Below the pieces are notes generated by a model, which did not search any database, had not been told where the DNA came from, and was given only the letters and a program-made list of their open reading frames with translations. From Candidatus Zixiibacteriota bacterium (GTDB taxonomy: Bacteria; Zixibacteria; MSB-5A5; GN15; FEB-12): a stretch of 64,000 nucleotides of DNA. Location: NCBI GenBank assembly GCA_028289585.1, contig JANQPI010000010.1, positions 372,001 to 436,000 of the forward strand. The letters are read 5' to 3'. The position numbers were made by a program, and so were the translations under genes. This document shows positions 1-8,904 of the stretch, in pieces (the first letter of the stretch is position 1; each line of letters starts with the position of its first letter).

Positions 1-1
1 G

Positions 2-259
2 GAGTCGCTGCCTATGATCATCTCGTTGGCTGCCATCCACATGGGCCTGACCGCCGCCGAGTCACTGGCGTGCACAACGGTGAATGCCGCTGTCGCCGTT
101 GGGCGGGAAACAACACATGGGCAGCTCGTTGCCGGTCGGGCCGCTGATCTTGTCGTTTGGGATATGGCCGATTACCGCGAACTACCGTATCACTATGGAG
201 TCAACCTCGTACGACAGGTTATCAAGAATGGCAAAGTGGTGATCGGAGAAGTGAAATAG
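2..259 (+). CDS. hutI: imidazolonepropionase, C-terminal fragment (runs off the window start)
   Basis: The last 85 codons of HutI, which hydrolyses imidazolonepropionate to formiminoglutamate in histidine breakdown. The visible part is the end of the amidohydrolase barrel and the closing small beta domain. It holds the family's typical tail: a T-x-N-A-A motif, then G-x-L-x-x-G-R-x-A-D-L-V-V-W-D and a Y-R-x-L-P-Y-H-x-G-V-N segment, ending in an I-K-N-G-K-V-V strand. The frame is open to base 2, so the start lies outside the window. No other hut gene follows; the next gene is lptE. The family call rests on the tail alone but the motifs are distinctive. Confidence 0.85.
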   Translation, partial: ESLPMIISLAAIHMGLTAAESLACTTVNAAVAVGRETTHGQLVAGRAADLVVWDMADYRELPYHYGVNLVRQVIKNGKVVIGEVK

Positions 260-777
260 CAGCGGTCAGTGTCACCAGTCCTTCTCGAGTCCGAATCCTA
301 GGTATCGGACTGCTGAGCCTCTGTGGATCCCTGTTCGTCGGCTGCCCCTACTCGTTTACGCCGGGCGGAGGGCAAACGATTGAGTCGCTGGCCATCGAAC
401 CGATTGCCAACCGTACCGATGAGCTGGGTGTTGCCGAGCAATTGACGACCCTGTTGACCGATGCTTTTATCGCCGATGGTTCAGTGGCAATTGTCGATCT
501 CCAATCCGCTCAGGCAGTGTTGTCCGGTTCCTTGAATGCCTATGAACGGGCAGTGGAAACTTTTGATGCCAATGATCAGGTCGAGCAGTACAAGATCATC
601 CTGCGACTAACAATTACGTTGGTCGATCAGTCGATCGATTCAACGCTGTGGGAACTCCCGACCGTGGTCGAGGGAGTCTACGACGCCGATACTGAGGCGG
701 AAGAAGACGGATTGGTCGAAGCAGCTGATCGACTTGTGGAAACCGTACTCGCCAAAACGACTCGCGGGGGCTGGTAA
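256..777 (+). CDS. lptE: LptE-like LPS-assembly lipoprotein
   Basis: Outer-membrane lipoprotein that would plug the LptD barrel during LPS insertion. A hydrophobic signal (I-L-G-I-G-L-L-S-L-C) leads to a lipobox F-V-G-C; mature C-P-Y-S-F is followed by the family's S-L-A-I-E-P-I-A-N-R-T segment, in which peripheral beta strands are preceded by an 'N-R-T' turn. About 173 residues, normal for LptE. The start is unclear: there is no in-frame ATG, GTG or TTG between the signal and an ATG at 157 inside hutI, whose extension would be an out-of-frame reading of hutI. I place it at ATA 256, five bases after a GGAGAAG ribosome site at 244-250. It overlaps the hutI stop. Confidence 0.75.
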   Translation: MAAVSVTSPSRVRILGIGLLSLCGSLFVGCPYSFTPGGGQTIESLAIEPIANRTDELGVAEQLTTLLTDAFIADGSVAIVDLQSAQAVLSGSLNAYERAVETFDANDQVEQYKIILRLTITLVDQSIDSTLWELPTVVEGVYDADTEAEEDGLVEAADRLVETVLAKTTRGGW

Positions 778-828
778 GCGACCCGATTGAGCGGTTGACC
801 GGGAAATGTGAAAGGGACTATCCTGCTC

Positions 829-1779
829 ATGATGCGACATCATCTGCTCCGTATCCTGATCCTGGCGATCACCCTTGCGTCAATTGCCGTGCCCGCGACT
901 TACGCAGTGAATGACCAAGTTGGTACGACCAGCTTCCCATTTCTTAAGCTCGACATTGGCTCTCGCCAGTCCGGATTGGGGGGAGCGTTTACCGGCTTAT
1001 CCGACGACGTGGTGTCACTCTTCTATAACCCGGCTGGTATCGCCGGTCTGGAGAATCGCCAGTATATGGCGATGTACCACAACTACTTTGCCGACATCCA
1101 GGTCGGTGCGCTTGCCTATTCCCAGCGTCTCGGACAGCAGGCGGCCGGCGGCGTTTTTATTCAGTATCTGAATTATGGTGATCTCACCCAAACCGACCTT
1201 CAGGGCAATCGCCTCGGAGAGTTCTCGGGTGGCGATCTGATGCTCGGCTTTGCGTACGCCAGCCAGGTCAATCGCTATATTTCCTATGGGGCCGCAGCAA
1301 AGTTTCTCTACCAGTCGATTGATGAGTTCACGGCGACCGGGATCGCATTTGACATTGGTGTGCGATACGTTTCGGATCGAGAGCGCTCGTTCGCCGGGTT
1401 ATCTGTCCAGCATATCGGCACGCAGCTCAGCTCTCTTGGAGATGAAACAGATCGGCTCCCGACGACCGTTCGTCTTGGTGGTGGTTTGCGCCCCCGTCAG
1501 ATTCCGGTAATTGGTGTCGTCGATCTGATTTATCGTATCGATACCGGACCAGGAGTCGCAGCCGGGGTCGAATACTACGAATTGTCACCGCTGATCGTAC
1601 GCGGGGGATGGAGTAGTTTCGGATCGAACAATCGGACCGAGGACTCCGACGATAGTTTCGCTGGTTTCGGGGTTGGAATTGGACTGAAGGTTCGCAAGAA
1701 CCTCGAATTGAGTTATTCGTTCTCACCGGCCGCGGAGCTGGGCGAATCACACCGTATCACCTTTTCTGGAAGTTGGTAG
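829..1779 (+). CDS. PorV/PorQ-family outer-membrane barrel protein
   Basis: Secreted beta-barrel protein of about 316 residues. It has a signal peptide (hydrophobic L-R-I-L-I-L-A-I-T-L, cleavage near A-T-Y-A). The mature N-terminus carries the typical PorV-like pattern: F-L-K-L-D-I-G-S-R, then G-G-A-F-T-G-L-S-D-D and F-Y-N-P-A-G-I-A-G-L. Alternating strands rich in G, Y and S follow to a C-terminal aromatic W. PorV is a type IX secretion shuttle in Bacteroidota; related barrels are widespread in FCB phyla, so a role in export of the tail-bearing surface proteins elsewhere in this window is only inferred. ATG 829 has AAAGGGA 11 bases upstream; a GTG at 808 is an alternative start. Confidence 0.75.
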   Translation: MMRHHLLRILILAITLASIAVPATYAVNDQVGTTSFPFLKLDIGSRQSGLGGAFTGLSDDVVSLFYNPAGIAGLENRQYMAMYHNYFADIQVGALAYSQRLGQQAAGGVFIQYLNYGDLTQTDLQGNRLGEFSGGDLMLGFAYASQVNRYISYGAAAKFLYQSIDEFTATGIAFDIGVRYVSDRERSFAGLSVQHIGTQLSSLGDETDRLPTTVRLGGGLRPRQIPVIGVVDLIYRIDTGPGVAAGVEYYELSPLIVRGGWSSFGSNNRTEDSDDSFAGFGVGIGLKVRKNLELSYSFSPAAELGESHRITFSGSW

Positions 1780-1781
1780 CG

Positions 1782-2231
1782 ATGAAGGCATTTGGACTGC
1801 TGATACTCATCACCATCGTGGTCGCCGGTTGTTCGGGAAGCGGCAGCCAGGGAGATCCGCGGGATACCGTGATTGCGATGTTCGGTGCCATGGAGCGAAA
1901 CGATGAGGCCCTGCTCGTTCGGCTCCTTGATATTCCCGAATTGATGCGACAGACCGATGTCGATTATGCTCTCGGGGCGGGTGACGGTCGCACGTTTCGC
2001 TCGCCCACGGAGATCGTCGCCGACCTGACCGGTGATGGCCTGACGAAACAGCGTTGGTTTGCTCACCAACGAATCGTTGGTGCGACAGAGTTCACCGCGG
2101 AGGATCAGGCGACGGTGGAGGTGACGTTTATCGACGACAATCAACGCGCCTACCTGACCAAGTTCGGGCTCCAGATGAAGAATGATCGATGGCAGATCTA
2201 CACGTTTCGATCGGCGGGTGCGGGAAGCTAA
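1782..2231 (+). CDS. putative lipoprotein, NTF2-like/DUF4878-style
   Basis: Lipoprotein of about 149 residues with a signal peptide ending in a good lipobox, V-V-A-G-C-S. After a short G/S linker comes D-P-R-D-T-V-I-A-M-F-G-A-M-E-R-N-D-E, the helix typical of NTF2-like or DUF4878 lipoproteins. The C-terminal half has alternating strands ending W-Q-I-Y-T-F. The function is not known. ATG 1782 is two bases after the stop of the PorV-like gene, so they are probably co-transcribed. A TTG at 1773 is in frame but would overlap the previous stop and give a worse signal peptide. Confidence 0.6.
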   Translation: MKAFGLLILITIVVAGCSGSGSQGDPRDTVIAMFGAMERNDEALLVRLLDIPELMRQTDVDYALGAGDGRTFRSPTEIVADLTGDGLTKQRWFAHQRIVGATEFTAEDQATVEVTFIDDNQRAYLTKFGLQMKNDRWQIYTFRSAGAGS

Positions 2232-2635
2232 CGTTTGGCGTCGCGGTGCTCCTCCTGGTAGCCTGCGGCCATGATACGATGAACCGCGATACCCAACCGA
2301 TACCGACAATCACGGTCGCCGAGCTCTACCGGCAGCATGAGGCCGGGGAGTGCTTCTGTCTCCTGGATGTCCGCACCGACCCCGAGTACGATAACGCGCA
2401 TCTTCCGTTCACGGACTTGCTGATTCCGTACGACGAGGTCCCGAATCACATTGATCAGCTTCCCGACGATACTTCGATGCCAATCTACTCGTTTTGTCGT
2501 TCCGGCCGCCGCAGTGGGATAGTTACGGAGTATCTTGTCGCTCGGGGCTACCGGCGGGCGCGAAACGTATCCGGCGGGATTATCGCATGGGTAGAAGCGG
2601 ATTTACCGATCGAATCTGGACCGTTTGAGAAATAA
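2189..2635 (+). CDS. rhodanese-domain lipoprotein
   Basis: A single rhodanese domain of about 100 residues behind a lipoprotein-type leader (V-A-V-L-L-L-V-A-C-G). The domain shows L-L-D-V-R-T-D-P-E-Y near its start and the active-site loop C-R-S-G-R-R-S, where Cys is the persulfide carrier. V-S-G-G-I-I-A-W is the normal end of the fold. It could move sulfane sulfur or act as a periplasmic redox or phosphatase-like protein; the substrate cannot be read from the sequence. It overlaps the end of the previous lipoprotein gene by 43 bases in another frame, which suggests translational coupling. This is the last gene before the terminator at 2757-2781. Confidence 0.75.
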   Translation: MADLHVSIGGCGKLTFGVAVLLLVACGHDTMNRDTQPIPTITVAELYRQHEAGECFCLLDVRTDPEYDNAHLPFTDLLIPYDEVPNHIDQLPDDTSMPIYSFCRSGRRSGIVTEYLVARGYRRARNVSGGIIAWVEADLPIESGPFEK

Positions 2636-2638
2636 GTG

Positions 2639-2667
2639 TTGCGTTAACAGAGTTTAGTGACTATTTT
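2639..2667 (+). promoter_or_regulatory. candidate sigma70 promoter for a small RNA
   Basis: TTGCGT at 2639-2644, 17 bases, TATTTT at 2662-2667. It begins just after the rhodanese stop. Predicted start of transcription is near 2674. Neither box is a strong match. Confidence 0.3.
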
Positions 2668-2673
2668 CACAAT

Positions 2674-2781
2674 GTCGACGATACCCTGAGGAGGCCCTCT
2701 GGCCGAGGGGTGTCAGAAAAGGATCTGCCGCGACCCCATCTGGGTCCGGATTCTAACCCTCGCGAGACGGCGAGGGTTTTT
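2674..2781 (+). ncRNA. candidate small RNA with three hairpins
   Basis: A non-coding stretch of about 108 bases. It contains three consecutive perfect short stems: CCCTC/GAGGG (2695-2699 with 2705-2709), GACCC/GGGTC (2732-2736 with 2742-2746) and the terminator stem CCCTCGC/GCGAGGG (2757-2763 with 2770-2776) followed by five T. A promoter-like pair lies just upstream. I do not recognise it as SRP, 6S, tmRNA, RNase P or a known riboswitch. It could instead be only the 3' UTR of the rhodanese operon. Confidence 0.35.
2757..2781 (+). terminator. rho-independent terminator
   Basis: Stem CCCTCGC / GCGAGGG (7 bp, loop GAGACG) directly followed by TTTTT. It ends either the lptE-rhodanese operon or the candidate small RNA. 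Confidence 0.8.
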
Positions 2782-2846
2782 ATTTGGCTCCGATTTGCAC
2801 GTTGCTGAGCGTTGCCACGTCTCTCCGACGGACCGGGATTTTCCGG

Positions 2847-2875
2847 TTGTGCGGGAGAAATCGCGTTTCTATATT
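2847..2875 (+). promoter_or_regulatory. sigma70-type promoter of the 2904 lipoprotein gene
   Basis: TTGTGC at 2847-2852, a 17-base spacer and TATATT at 2870-2875 (five of six -10 matches). Transcription would start near 2882, leaving about 22 bases of leader with a GAAGGGGA ribosome site at 2888-2895. Confidence 0.5.
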
Positions 2876-2903
2876 CGCGGCTCGGTTGAAGGGGATAGTT
2901 AGA

Positions 2904-3395
2904 ATGCGTAAGTCGCTCAAGAAGTTAGTACCACTGACCGGACTTCTATTGGTCGCCACGGCAACCATCATGTGGGGTTGTCGGGAAGACGTTTTTGTGG
3001 AACCGCCGCCGTCACTGATCGGTGAATACCAGGGAATCTATACGTTCCAGCTTCGTGACGGTCTGACAGTTGTCGAAAGCAAGGTCCAGGGAATCAACTG
3101 GGTCTTTACCACTTCGACCTATCGGATGCGCTGGGATACAACAGTCGTGCAGGCGGGCGTGTCGATCGAACGGCAATTCTGCGATGTCGATGGATTCTAC
3201 GAGCTGGTTTCCGGTGTGGAACTGGAAGTCGATGATCCCAATGTCACCCAGGTCGTGTGCACCGAGGGAGACAATCCCAGCGGTTTCTTCACGCTTATCC
3301 AACAGGGTGATTCAGTGCGTCTCGTTCAGGAGTTGCTCAATGAGACAACGGGTATCACGACGGTTCGTCGCCTCGCCATCGTACCGATTCCGTAA
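2904..3395 (+). CDS. hypothetical lipoprotein, single-gene unit
   Basis: Lipoprotein of 163 residues. N-terminus R-K-S-L-K-K is followed by a hydrophobic core and lipobox I-M-W-G-C. The mature part is acidic and strand-rich: E-Y-Q-G-I-Y-T-F resembles lipocalin-like or DUF4923-style small barrels that bind ligands, but I recognise no family. Three cysteines remain in the mature protein (the lipid-bearing one, F-C-D-V and V-V-C-T), so one disulfide is possible. The start at ATG 2904 is set by GAAGGGGA eight bases upstream. It is framed by its own promoter and a strong terminator, so it is expressed independently. Confidence 0.6.
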   Translation: MRKSLKKLVPLTGLLLVATATIMWGCREDVFVEPPPSLIGEYQGIYTFQLRDGLTVVESKVQGINWVFTTSTYRMRWDTTVVQAGVSIERQFCDVDGFYELVSGVELEVDDPNVTQVVCTEGDNPSGFFTLIQQGDSVRLVQELLNETTGITTVRRLAIVPIP

Positions 3396-3419
3396 CTCGA
3401 TGTTACCAGGCTTTTGTGA

Positions 3420-3449
3420 CCCGGTCGGGGTTTCCGACCGGGTTTTTTT
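3420..3449 (+). terminator. strong rho-independent terminator
   Basis: Perfect 9-bp stem CCCGGTCGG / CCGACCGGG with loop GGTTT, followed by seven T (3443-3449). It ends the single-gene lipoprotein unit. Confidence 0.92.
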
Positions 3450-3536
3450 ATGCCGCTGTCAATACTCTGACCGCGCTTGTCACACCTCGCAGCCATGCTG
3501 TCGCATCAGAATCCGTCAGTATGAAAGCGAGGAGCG

Positions 3537-5075
3537 ATGCTCTCCAAAGTTATTTCGGCAGCCACGATTGGGGTCGACGCGTACCGGGTAGAGGTTGAAG
3601 CGGACATTCAACAGCAGTTACCGGCGTTTGTCACCGTTGGTCTGCCCGACGGAGCAGTGCGGGAATCGAAAGAACGGGTCACCGCTGCGATCAAGAACTC
3701 TGACTTCGTGTTCCCTTCGAAGAAGGTAACGATCAACCTTGCCCCAGCGGATATTCGCAAAGAAGGGTCGGCGTTTGATCTGCCGATTGCGATTGGCATT
3801 CTGTCGGCAACCGGTCAGATTCTTCGGGAGCGATGTGATGATTTTGTCCTGATCGGAGAGTTGTCGCTCGACGGGGCGTTGCGGCCGGTCCCGGGGGTGC
3901 TGCCGATGGCAATGCATTTCGCTCGTAACAGTTCGATTCGCGGTCTCATTGTACCGAAGGAGAATGCCCGCGAGGCAGCGATGGCTGACACTCTCGCTGT
4001 GTATCCGGTGGGATCATTGCAGGAGACCGTCACGTTTCTTGAGGACGAGTCAACCCTTTCGCCGCATCGCATCGATATCCGCGAGGTCTTTTCGGAGGCG
4101 GCCACCCATCAGATCGATTTCTCTGATGTTAAAGGGCAGGAAGCCGCCAAACGGGCGCTTGAGATTGCGGCTGCGGGAGGACACAACCTGATCATGATCG
4201 GTCCGCCCGGATCGGGAAAGACGATGCTTGCCCGACGGATGCCAACTATTCTCCCGGATATGACTGTAACCGAAGCGTTGGAGACAACCAAGATCCACTC
4301 GGTCGCGGGCCATCTTGCCGCTGATCGAGCGTTGGTCGCGACCCGTCCCTTTCGCTCGCCGCATCACACAATCAGCTATGCCGGACTCGTGGGCGGCGGG
4401 ACGATTCCCAAGCCCGGCGAGGTGTCACTCGCCCACCATGGGGTACTCTTCCTCGATGAATTGCCGGAGTTTAAAAAGGACCTCCTGGAGATGCTTCGTC
4501 AACCGATGGAAGATAAGTCGGTGACCATTTCCCGAGCCATTACGACCGTGTCATATCCTGCAACGTTCATGTTGGTGGCATCGATGAATCCTTGCCCGTG
4601 TGGCTACCATGGTGACCTCAACAATACCTGTAGTTGCACGTCGGGTGAAATCCAACGCTACATGTCGAAGATTTCAGGACCGTTGCTGGATCGCATCGAC
4701 ATTCACGTCACCTGCCCGTCGGTTAAGTTCAAAGAACTTGCGTCTGATGCCGGAGGTGAGCCGAGCAGGAGTATTCGAGAACGCGTCAACACATCCCGAG
4801 AGCGGCAACTCGCGCGTTTCGCCGACGAACCGGGGATCTATTGCAATGCGCATATGGAACCTCGGGACATTCGATCGTTTTGTCGAATATCCGACAAGGC
4901 GCAATCACTTCTGGGTCACGCAATTAAGCAGCAGGGCTTGTCGGCCCGCGCTTATGACCGGATTCTGAAAGTTGCCCGGACGATCGCTGACTTAGCCGAT
5001 GCACCCGATATCGACATCGGGCACGTTGCCGAGGCGGTGCACTATCGAACATTGGATCGTAATCTGTGGCTCTAA
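3537..5075 (+). CDS. comM: YifB/ComM-family Mg-chelatase-like AAA+ ATPase
   Basis: 512-residue protein of the YifB/ComM family, hexameric helicases that help branch migration when foreign DNA is integrated. The N-terminal Lon-S16-like domain starts L-S-K-V-I-S-A-A-T-I-G and has A-P-A-D-I-R-K-E-G-S-A-F-D-L-P. The central AAA+ module has Walker A G-P-P-G-S-G-K-T and Walker B L-F-L-D-E-L-P-E. A cysteine cluster N-P-C-P-C-G-Y followed by C-S-C-T fits the family's zinc-binding insert. The C-terminal Mg-chelatase helical domain shows S-A-R-A-Y-D-R-I-L-K-V-A-R-T. Start: ATG 3537 with GAGGAG just upstream. Length is normal for ComM. Confidence 0.93.
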   Translation: MLSKVISAATIGVDAYRVEVEADIQQQLPAFVTVGLPDGAVRESKERVTAAIKNSDFVFPSKKVTINLAPADIRKEGSAFDLPIAIGILSATGQILRERCDDFVLIGELSLDGALRPVPGVLPMAMHFARNSSIRGLIVPKENAREAAMADTLAVYPVGSLQETVTFLEDESTLSPHRIDIREVFSEAATHQIDFSDVKGQEAAKRALEIAAAGGHNLIMIGPPGSGKTMLARRMPTILPDMTVTEALETTKIHSVAGHLAADRALVATRPFRSPHHTISYAGLVGGGTIPKPGEVSLAHHGVLFLDELPEFKKDLLEMLRQPMEDKSVTISRAITTVSYPATFMLVASMNPCPCGYHGDLNNTCSCTSGEIQRYMSKISGPLLDRIDIHVTCPSVKFKELASDAGGEPSRSIRERVNTSRERQLARFADEPGIYCNAHMEPRDIRSFCRISDKAQSLLGHAIKQQGLSARAYDRILKVARTIADLADAPDIDIGHVAEAVHYRTLDRNLWL

Positions 5076-5156
5076 GGTGACAGGATCAGCTAGCCTCGGC
5101 GCTTACGTGTCGACAATTCCGTTTGCTTGAGCCCGGACAGCACCTAGCTTCCCGCC

Positions 5157-6905
5157 GTGGCCACGCTTTCACAACAGACTCGAACCGAAAAGCTGCTCCT
5201 CGAAGCAGCGCGGCTCTTCAACTCGACGCTCGACTACGAGGAGCTGATTGCATCGGTTTTGCGATTGGTGACAACTGCGGTCGATGCCGAGGCAGCGATG
5301 CTCTTTCGCATCGATCACTTTCGCACGGACATCAAAGTGCGTGCGTTGATCGACAATCCTGAAGGCATGGTCGTGTTTCACCACGATATTGGTCAGGATG
5401 TTGGCCGGTGGGGGAAACCCTTTCTTGAAGGCGGTGTTGTCGACGACTTGACCAGCGACCCCCGATTCGTGAAAGGTATTGCTGAAGAGATAGGCACCGA
5501 AATACGATCGATGCTTTCGGTCCCATTGATCGGTAAGGGGCACATGATCGGTGTCGTTCAGGCGTTCAATCATCGGCACGGGGTCTTCTCCAACGCCGAC
5601 TTCGACATTCTTACCGGTTTGAACAATCAGATCGCGGTGGCGATCGACAACGCACATCTCTATCGCGAGGTGAAGCGGGAGGCGCTTGAAAAGGACCTCC
5701 TCTACACGATTGGCAAGAAGCTGGCCGGTAAACTCGATCTCAAGGAAGTTATGGACGAAATCCTTGTATCGCTTCGTCAAGTCGTGTCATTCAACTCGGG
5801 AGGTGTGTTTCTCCTTGATCCCGAACATGGTGAGGTGAACTCGCTCTATACGGTCGGCTACGAATCACGGCACCAGGATCGTCTTAAGCTGAAAATCGGA
5901 CAGGGACTGGTTGGCCACGTTGCCAAGAGCGGGAAACCGGTCATTGTTCCGGATGTCAAAGCGGATCCTCGCTATGTTGAGGCGAATGAGCTGACGCAGA
6001 GCGAAATCGTGGTTCCGATCTGGCTCGATGCTCGACAGATTGGCGTTCTGACGCTGGAGTCTCATAATAAGAACGCTTACGATCATCGTTCACTATCGTT
6101 GATTTCGGCGTTTGCAACGCAGGCGGCGATTGCCATCGAGCGAGCCCGTCTGCACGAAGACACGCTGACGCGCCAGCGACTTGAATCTCAACTGGGCGTC
6201 GCCCGACAGATTCAGCAGACGTTTCTGCCGCGGGCCAAACCGGTTGTTGCCAATTACGATCTCGCCGGCAGCAATCGGTCGTCGGGAGAGGTGGGCGGCG
6301 ACTATTACGACTTCATCCCTATTGTCGAAAGTCAAATGGGGATTGCGATCGGGGATGTCTCAGGCAAAGGCATGCCAGCGGCATTGATCATGGCGTCGTT
6401 TCGCGCGTCGTTGATCGCTGAGATTCGGAACAACTATGCAATTCGAACCATTTGTGCCAAGGTCAATAACTTGCTGCTCGAATCAATCGAGCCCGGCAAT
6501 TATGTCACTGCCGTTTACGGCGTGCTCGACACGCGTAACCATATTTTCACCTACGCTAACTGCGGACATAACCTGCCGATACTGGTGCGGGCTGATGGTT
6601 CCGTGAGCCACCTGGAGGTGGGGGGAGCGGTCCTCGGTGTTACTCCGGAGGCGGAGTTTGCCGAGGAGGCACTCTTTCTGCAACCGGGTGATATGGTGTT
6701 TCTCTATACGGATGGGGTCACCGAAGTCTTCTCGGAGGATGGCACCGAATTCGGAATGGTGCGTTTGGAGCAACTCCTGATCGAGCATCGCTCGCGCTCT
6801 GCCGACCGTATTCGGGCCGAGGTCGAATCGGCCGTGCGCACGTTCGCCGGTGCCGACCATATGTTCGACGATCTCACGATGGTCGTCCTAAAACGATCCC
6901 GCTAG
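5157..6905 (+). CDS. two-GAF SpoIIE-type serine phosphatase
   Basis: 582 residues: GAF 1 (about 20-165), GAF 2 (about 185-330), a short coiled helix R-Q-R-L-E-S-Q-L-G-V-A-R-Q-I-Q-Q, then a PP2C/SpoIIE phosphatase domain (about 360-580). Metal-binding motifs are intact: G-G-D-Y-Y-D, G-D-V-S-G-K-G-M, T-D-G-V-T-E and F-D-D-L-T-M-V-V. Such RsbU-like proteins sense small ligands through GAF domains and dephosphorylate an anti-sigma-factor antagonist. No anti-sigma or STAS partner gene is adjacent, so the target is unknown. The start is GTG 5157; a weak TTGCTT/TAGCTT pair sits just upstream with its -10 six bases from the GTG. Confidence 0.9.
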   Translation: MATLSQQTRTEKLLLEAARLFNSTLDYEELIASVLRLVTTAVDAEAAMLFRIDHFRTDIKVRALIDNPEGMVVFHHDIGQDVGRWGKPFLEGGVVDDLTSDPRFVKGIAEEIGTEIRSMLSVPLIGKGHMIGVVQAFNHRHGVFSNADFDILTGLNNQIAVAIDNAHLYREVKREALEKDLLYTIGKKLAGKLDLKEVMDEILVSLRQVVSFNSGGVFLLDPEHGEVNSLYTVGYESRHQDRLKLKIGQGLVGHVAKSGKPVIVPDVKADPRYVEANELTQSEIVVPIWLDARQIGVLTLESHNKNAYDHRSLSLISAFATQAAIAIERARLHEDTLTRQRLESQLGVARQIQQTFLPRAKPVVANYDLAGSNRSSGEVGGDYYDFIPIVESQMGIAIGDVSGKGMPAALIMASFRASLIAEIRNNYAIRTICAKVNNLLLESIEPGNYVTAVYGVLDTRNHIFTYANCGHNLPILVRADGSVSHLEVGGAVLGVTPEAEFAEEALFLQPGDMVFLYTDGVTEVFSEDGTEFGMVRLEQLLIEHRSRSADRIRAEVESAVRTFAGADHMFDDLTMVVLKRSR

Positions 6906-6917
6906 CCTCGACATCAA

Positions 6918-6946
6918 TTGACAAGGACCACTTCGGGTCCGTTACT
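6918..6946 (+). promoter_or_regulatory. possible promoter upstream of lepA
   Basis: Perfect -35 TTGACA at 6918-6923, then 17 bases to a poor -10 GTTACT at 6941-6946. The spacer itself is an inverted repeat, GGACC / GGTCC (6925-6929 and 6936-6940), which could be a repressor site or chance. Confidence 0.35.
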
Positions 6947-6990
6947 CCGCCGGTGAACGTGTTCCCATTTCTAACGGTTATCGGATTGTA

Positions 6991-8829
6991 ATGGCCGAGA
7001 CAAACGTACAGCCGGGTCAGAACGCGCCGGGTGTGGATCTCTCCCACATCCGGAACTTTTCCATTATTGCGCATATCGACCACGGGAAGTCGACCCTTGC
7101 CGATCGGCTGCTGCAGATCACCCGAACAATTTCTGATCGCAAGATGAAAGCCCAGGTGCTCGACTCGATGGACCTTGAGCAGGAGCGCGGCATTACGATC
7201 AAGGCGCATGCCATTCGGCTCGATTATCGGGCGAACGACGGTCGCGATTACCAGTTCAACCTCATCGATACACCCGGCCATGTCGATTTCACGTACGAAG
7301 TCTCCCGGTCCCTGGCGGCCTGCGAGGGGGCGATTCTGGTGGTCGATGCCGCTCAGGGGATCGAGGCGCAGACGTTGTCCAATCTCTACCTTGCCATCGA
7401 CGCCGGTTTGGAGATCCTGCCTGTTGTCAACAAGATCGATCTCCCTGCAGCCGACCCGGAGCGCGTCAAACAGGAGATTGTCGATCTGATCGGCTGTTCG
7501 CCGGATGATGTCCTTCTGGTTTCCGCGAAGGCGGGGACCGGTGTTCCGGAACTACTTGAGGCAATCGTTCGGATTATTCCCCCGCCTCAGGGCGATCCTC
7601 ATGCGCCGTTGCAGGCGATGGTCTTCGACTCGGTCTTCGATATCTATCGTGGCGCCAAGCCGTACGTGCGGCTCGTCAACGGAACGCTGCGCAAGGGAGA
7701 CGCGATTCGATTCTTTTCGACCGACAAGAATCACGAAGTTGATGAGGTCGGCTATATGCGGCTCTCGCCAGTGGCGCAGGAGGAATTGTCGGCCGGTCAG
7801 GTTGGCTACATCTACGCTTCGATCAAGGAGGTTGCTGACACCCGGATCGGCGATACACTGACGACAGTCAAGAATTCGGCCGAAACGGCATTGCCGGGTT
7901 TTGTCAACGTTAAGCCGATGGTCTTCTCAGGAATCTACCCTGCGGTTGCCGAAGACTACGGCGAGTTGCGAGATGCGCTCGATAAACTCAAACTCAACGA
8001 CTGGTCGCTCACGTTCGAGCCCGAAACATCAACCGCGCTTGGGTTTGGCTTCCGCGTCGGTTTTCTCGGGCTCCTTCACATGGAGATTATTACCGAACGG
8101 CTTGAACGGGAGTTTGGCCAGACGACAATCAACACCGTCCCGAACGTGGAATATCACGTCTATCTTGAGTCAGGCGATCTCATCGTGGTCGATAACCCGG
8201 CGAAGTTTCCGCAGGCGAACAAGATTGATCGAATCGAGGAGCCGTTTGTCAACGCGCAGATCATTGTGCCATCGGAATACATCGGGGCGGTGATGAAGCT
8301 CGCGACCGATCGACGTGGAGAATACAAAACGACCGAGTATTTGTCCGAAACGCGCTGCAATGTCCATTTCGATTTTCCTCTATCAGAGGTGATCTTCGAT
8401 TTCTACGATCGCTTGAAATCGATCTCTCGAGGTTACGCGTCGTTTGATTACGGTATGCCGTTCTACCGCCGCTCGGACCTGGTGAAGCTTGACATTCTCG
8501 TCAATGGTGATCCACTCGATGCCCTCTCGACCATTATTCACCGAGAAAAGGCCTATCACTGGGGTCAAAATCTCAATACGAAGCTTCAGGGGCTGATTCC
8601 CCGCCAGATGTTCGAGGTCGTGCTGCAGGCCGCGATCGGCAATCGCATCATTTCTCGTGCCTCCATCAAGCCGCTCCGTAAGAATGTCACTGCCAAGTGC
8701 TACGGCGGGGACATCACTCGTAAGCGGAAACTGCTGGAGCGGCAGAAAGAGGGGAAAAAGCGCATGAAGCAGGTCGGCCGCGTCGAAATCCCCCAGGAAG
8801 CGTTTCTCGCGGCCCTCAAAATCGACTGA
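6991..8829 (+). CDS. lepA: elongation factor 4 (back-translocating GTPase LepA)
   Basis: 612-residue translational GTPase that acts on the ribosome during elongation stress or assembly. G1 is [10 protein letters not shown]2 R-G-I-T-I-K, G3 D-T-P-G-H-V-D-F, and G4 N-K-I-D-L-P. The EF-G-like domains follow, then the LepA-specific C-terminal domain with [17 protein letters not shown] and E-G-K-K-R-M-K. This tail separates it from EF-G and BipA. It has a 15-residue N-terminal extension before the G domain. Followed directly by lepB, as in the lepA-lepB operon of many Gram-negatives. Confidence 0.97.
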   Translation: MAETNVQPGQNAPGVDLSHIRNFSIIAHIDHGKSTLADRLLQITRTISDRKMKAQVLDSMDLEQERGITIKAHAIRLDYRANDGRDYQFNLIDTPGHVDFTYEVSRSLAACEGAILVVDAAQGIEAQTLSNLYLAIDAGLEILPVVNKIDLPAADPERVKQEIVDLIGCSPDDVLLVSAKAGTGVPELLEAIVRIIPPPQGDPHAPLQAMVFDSVFDIYRGAKPYVRLVNGTLRKGDAIRFFSTDKNHEVDEVGYMRLSPVAQEELSAGQVGYIYASIKEVADTRIGDTLTTVKNSAETALPGFVNVKPMVFSGIYPAVAEDYGELRDALDKLKLNDWSLTFEPETSTALGFGFRVGFLGLLHMEIITERLEREFGQTTINTVPNVEYHVYLESGDLIVVDNPAKFPQANKIDRIEEPFVNAQIIVPSEYIGAVMKLATDRRGEYKTTEYLSETRCNVHFDFPLSEVIFDFYDRLKSISRGYASFDYGMPFYRRSDLVKLDILVNGDPLDALSTIIHREKAYHWGQNLNTKLQGLIPRQMFEVVLQAAIGNRIISRASIKPLRKNVTAKCYGGDITRKRKLLERQKEGKKRMKQVGRVEIPQEAFLAALKID

Positions 8830-8904
8830 TTTCGCCGGTCTTCGCGAATTCCGACTTCGCCCAATCCTCAAGGCAATCTCCTATCCGACCGATACTGTCC
8901 ACGT

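Noticed and set aside
6925-6940. Terminator at the GGACC/GGTCC inverted repeat before lepA
   Set aside because: No T-run follows the stem.
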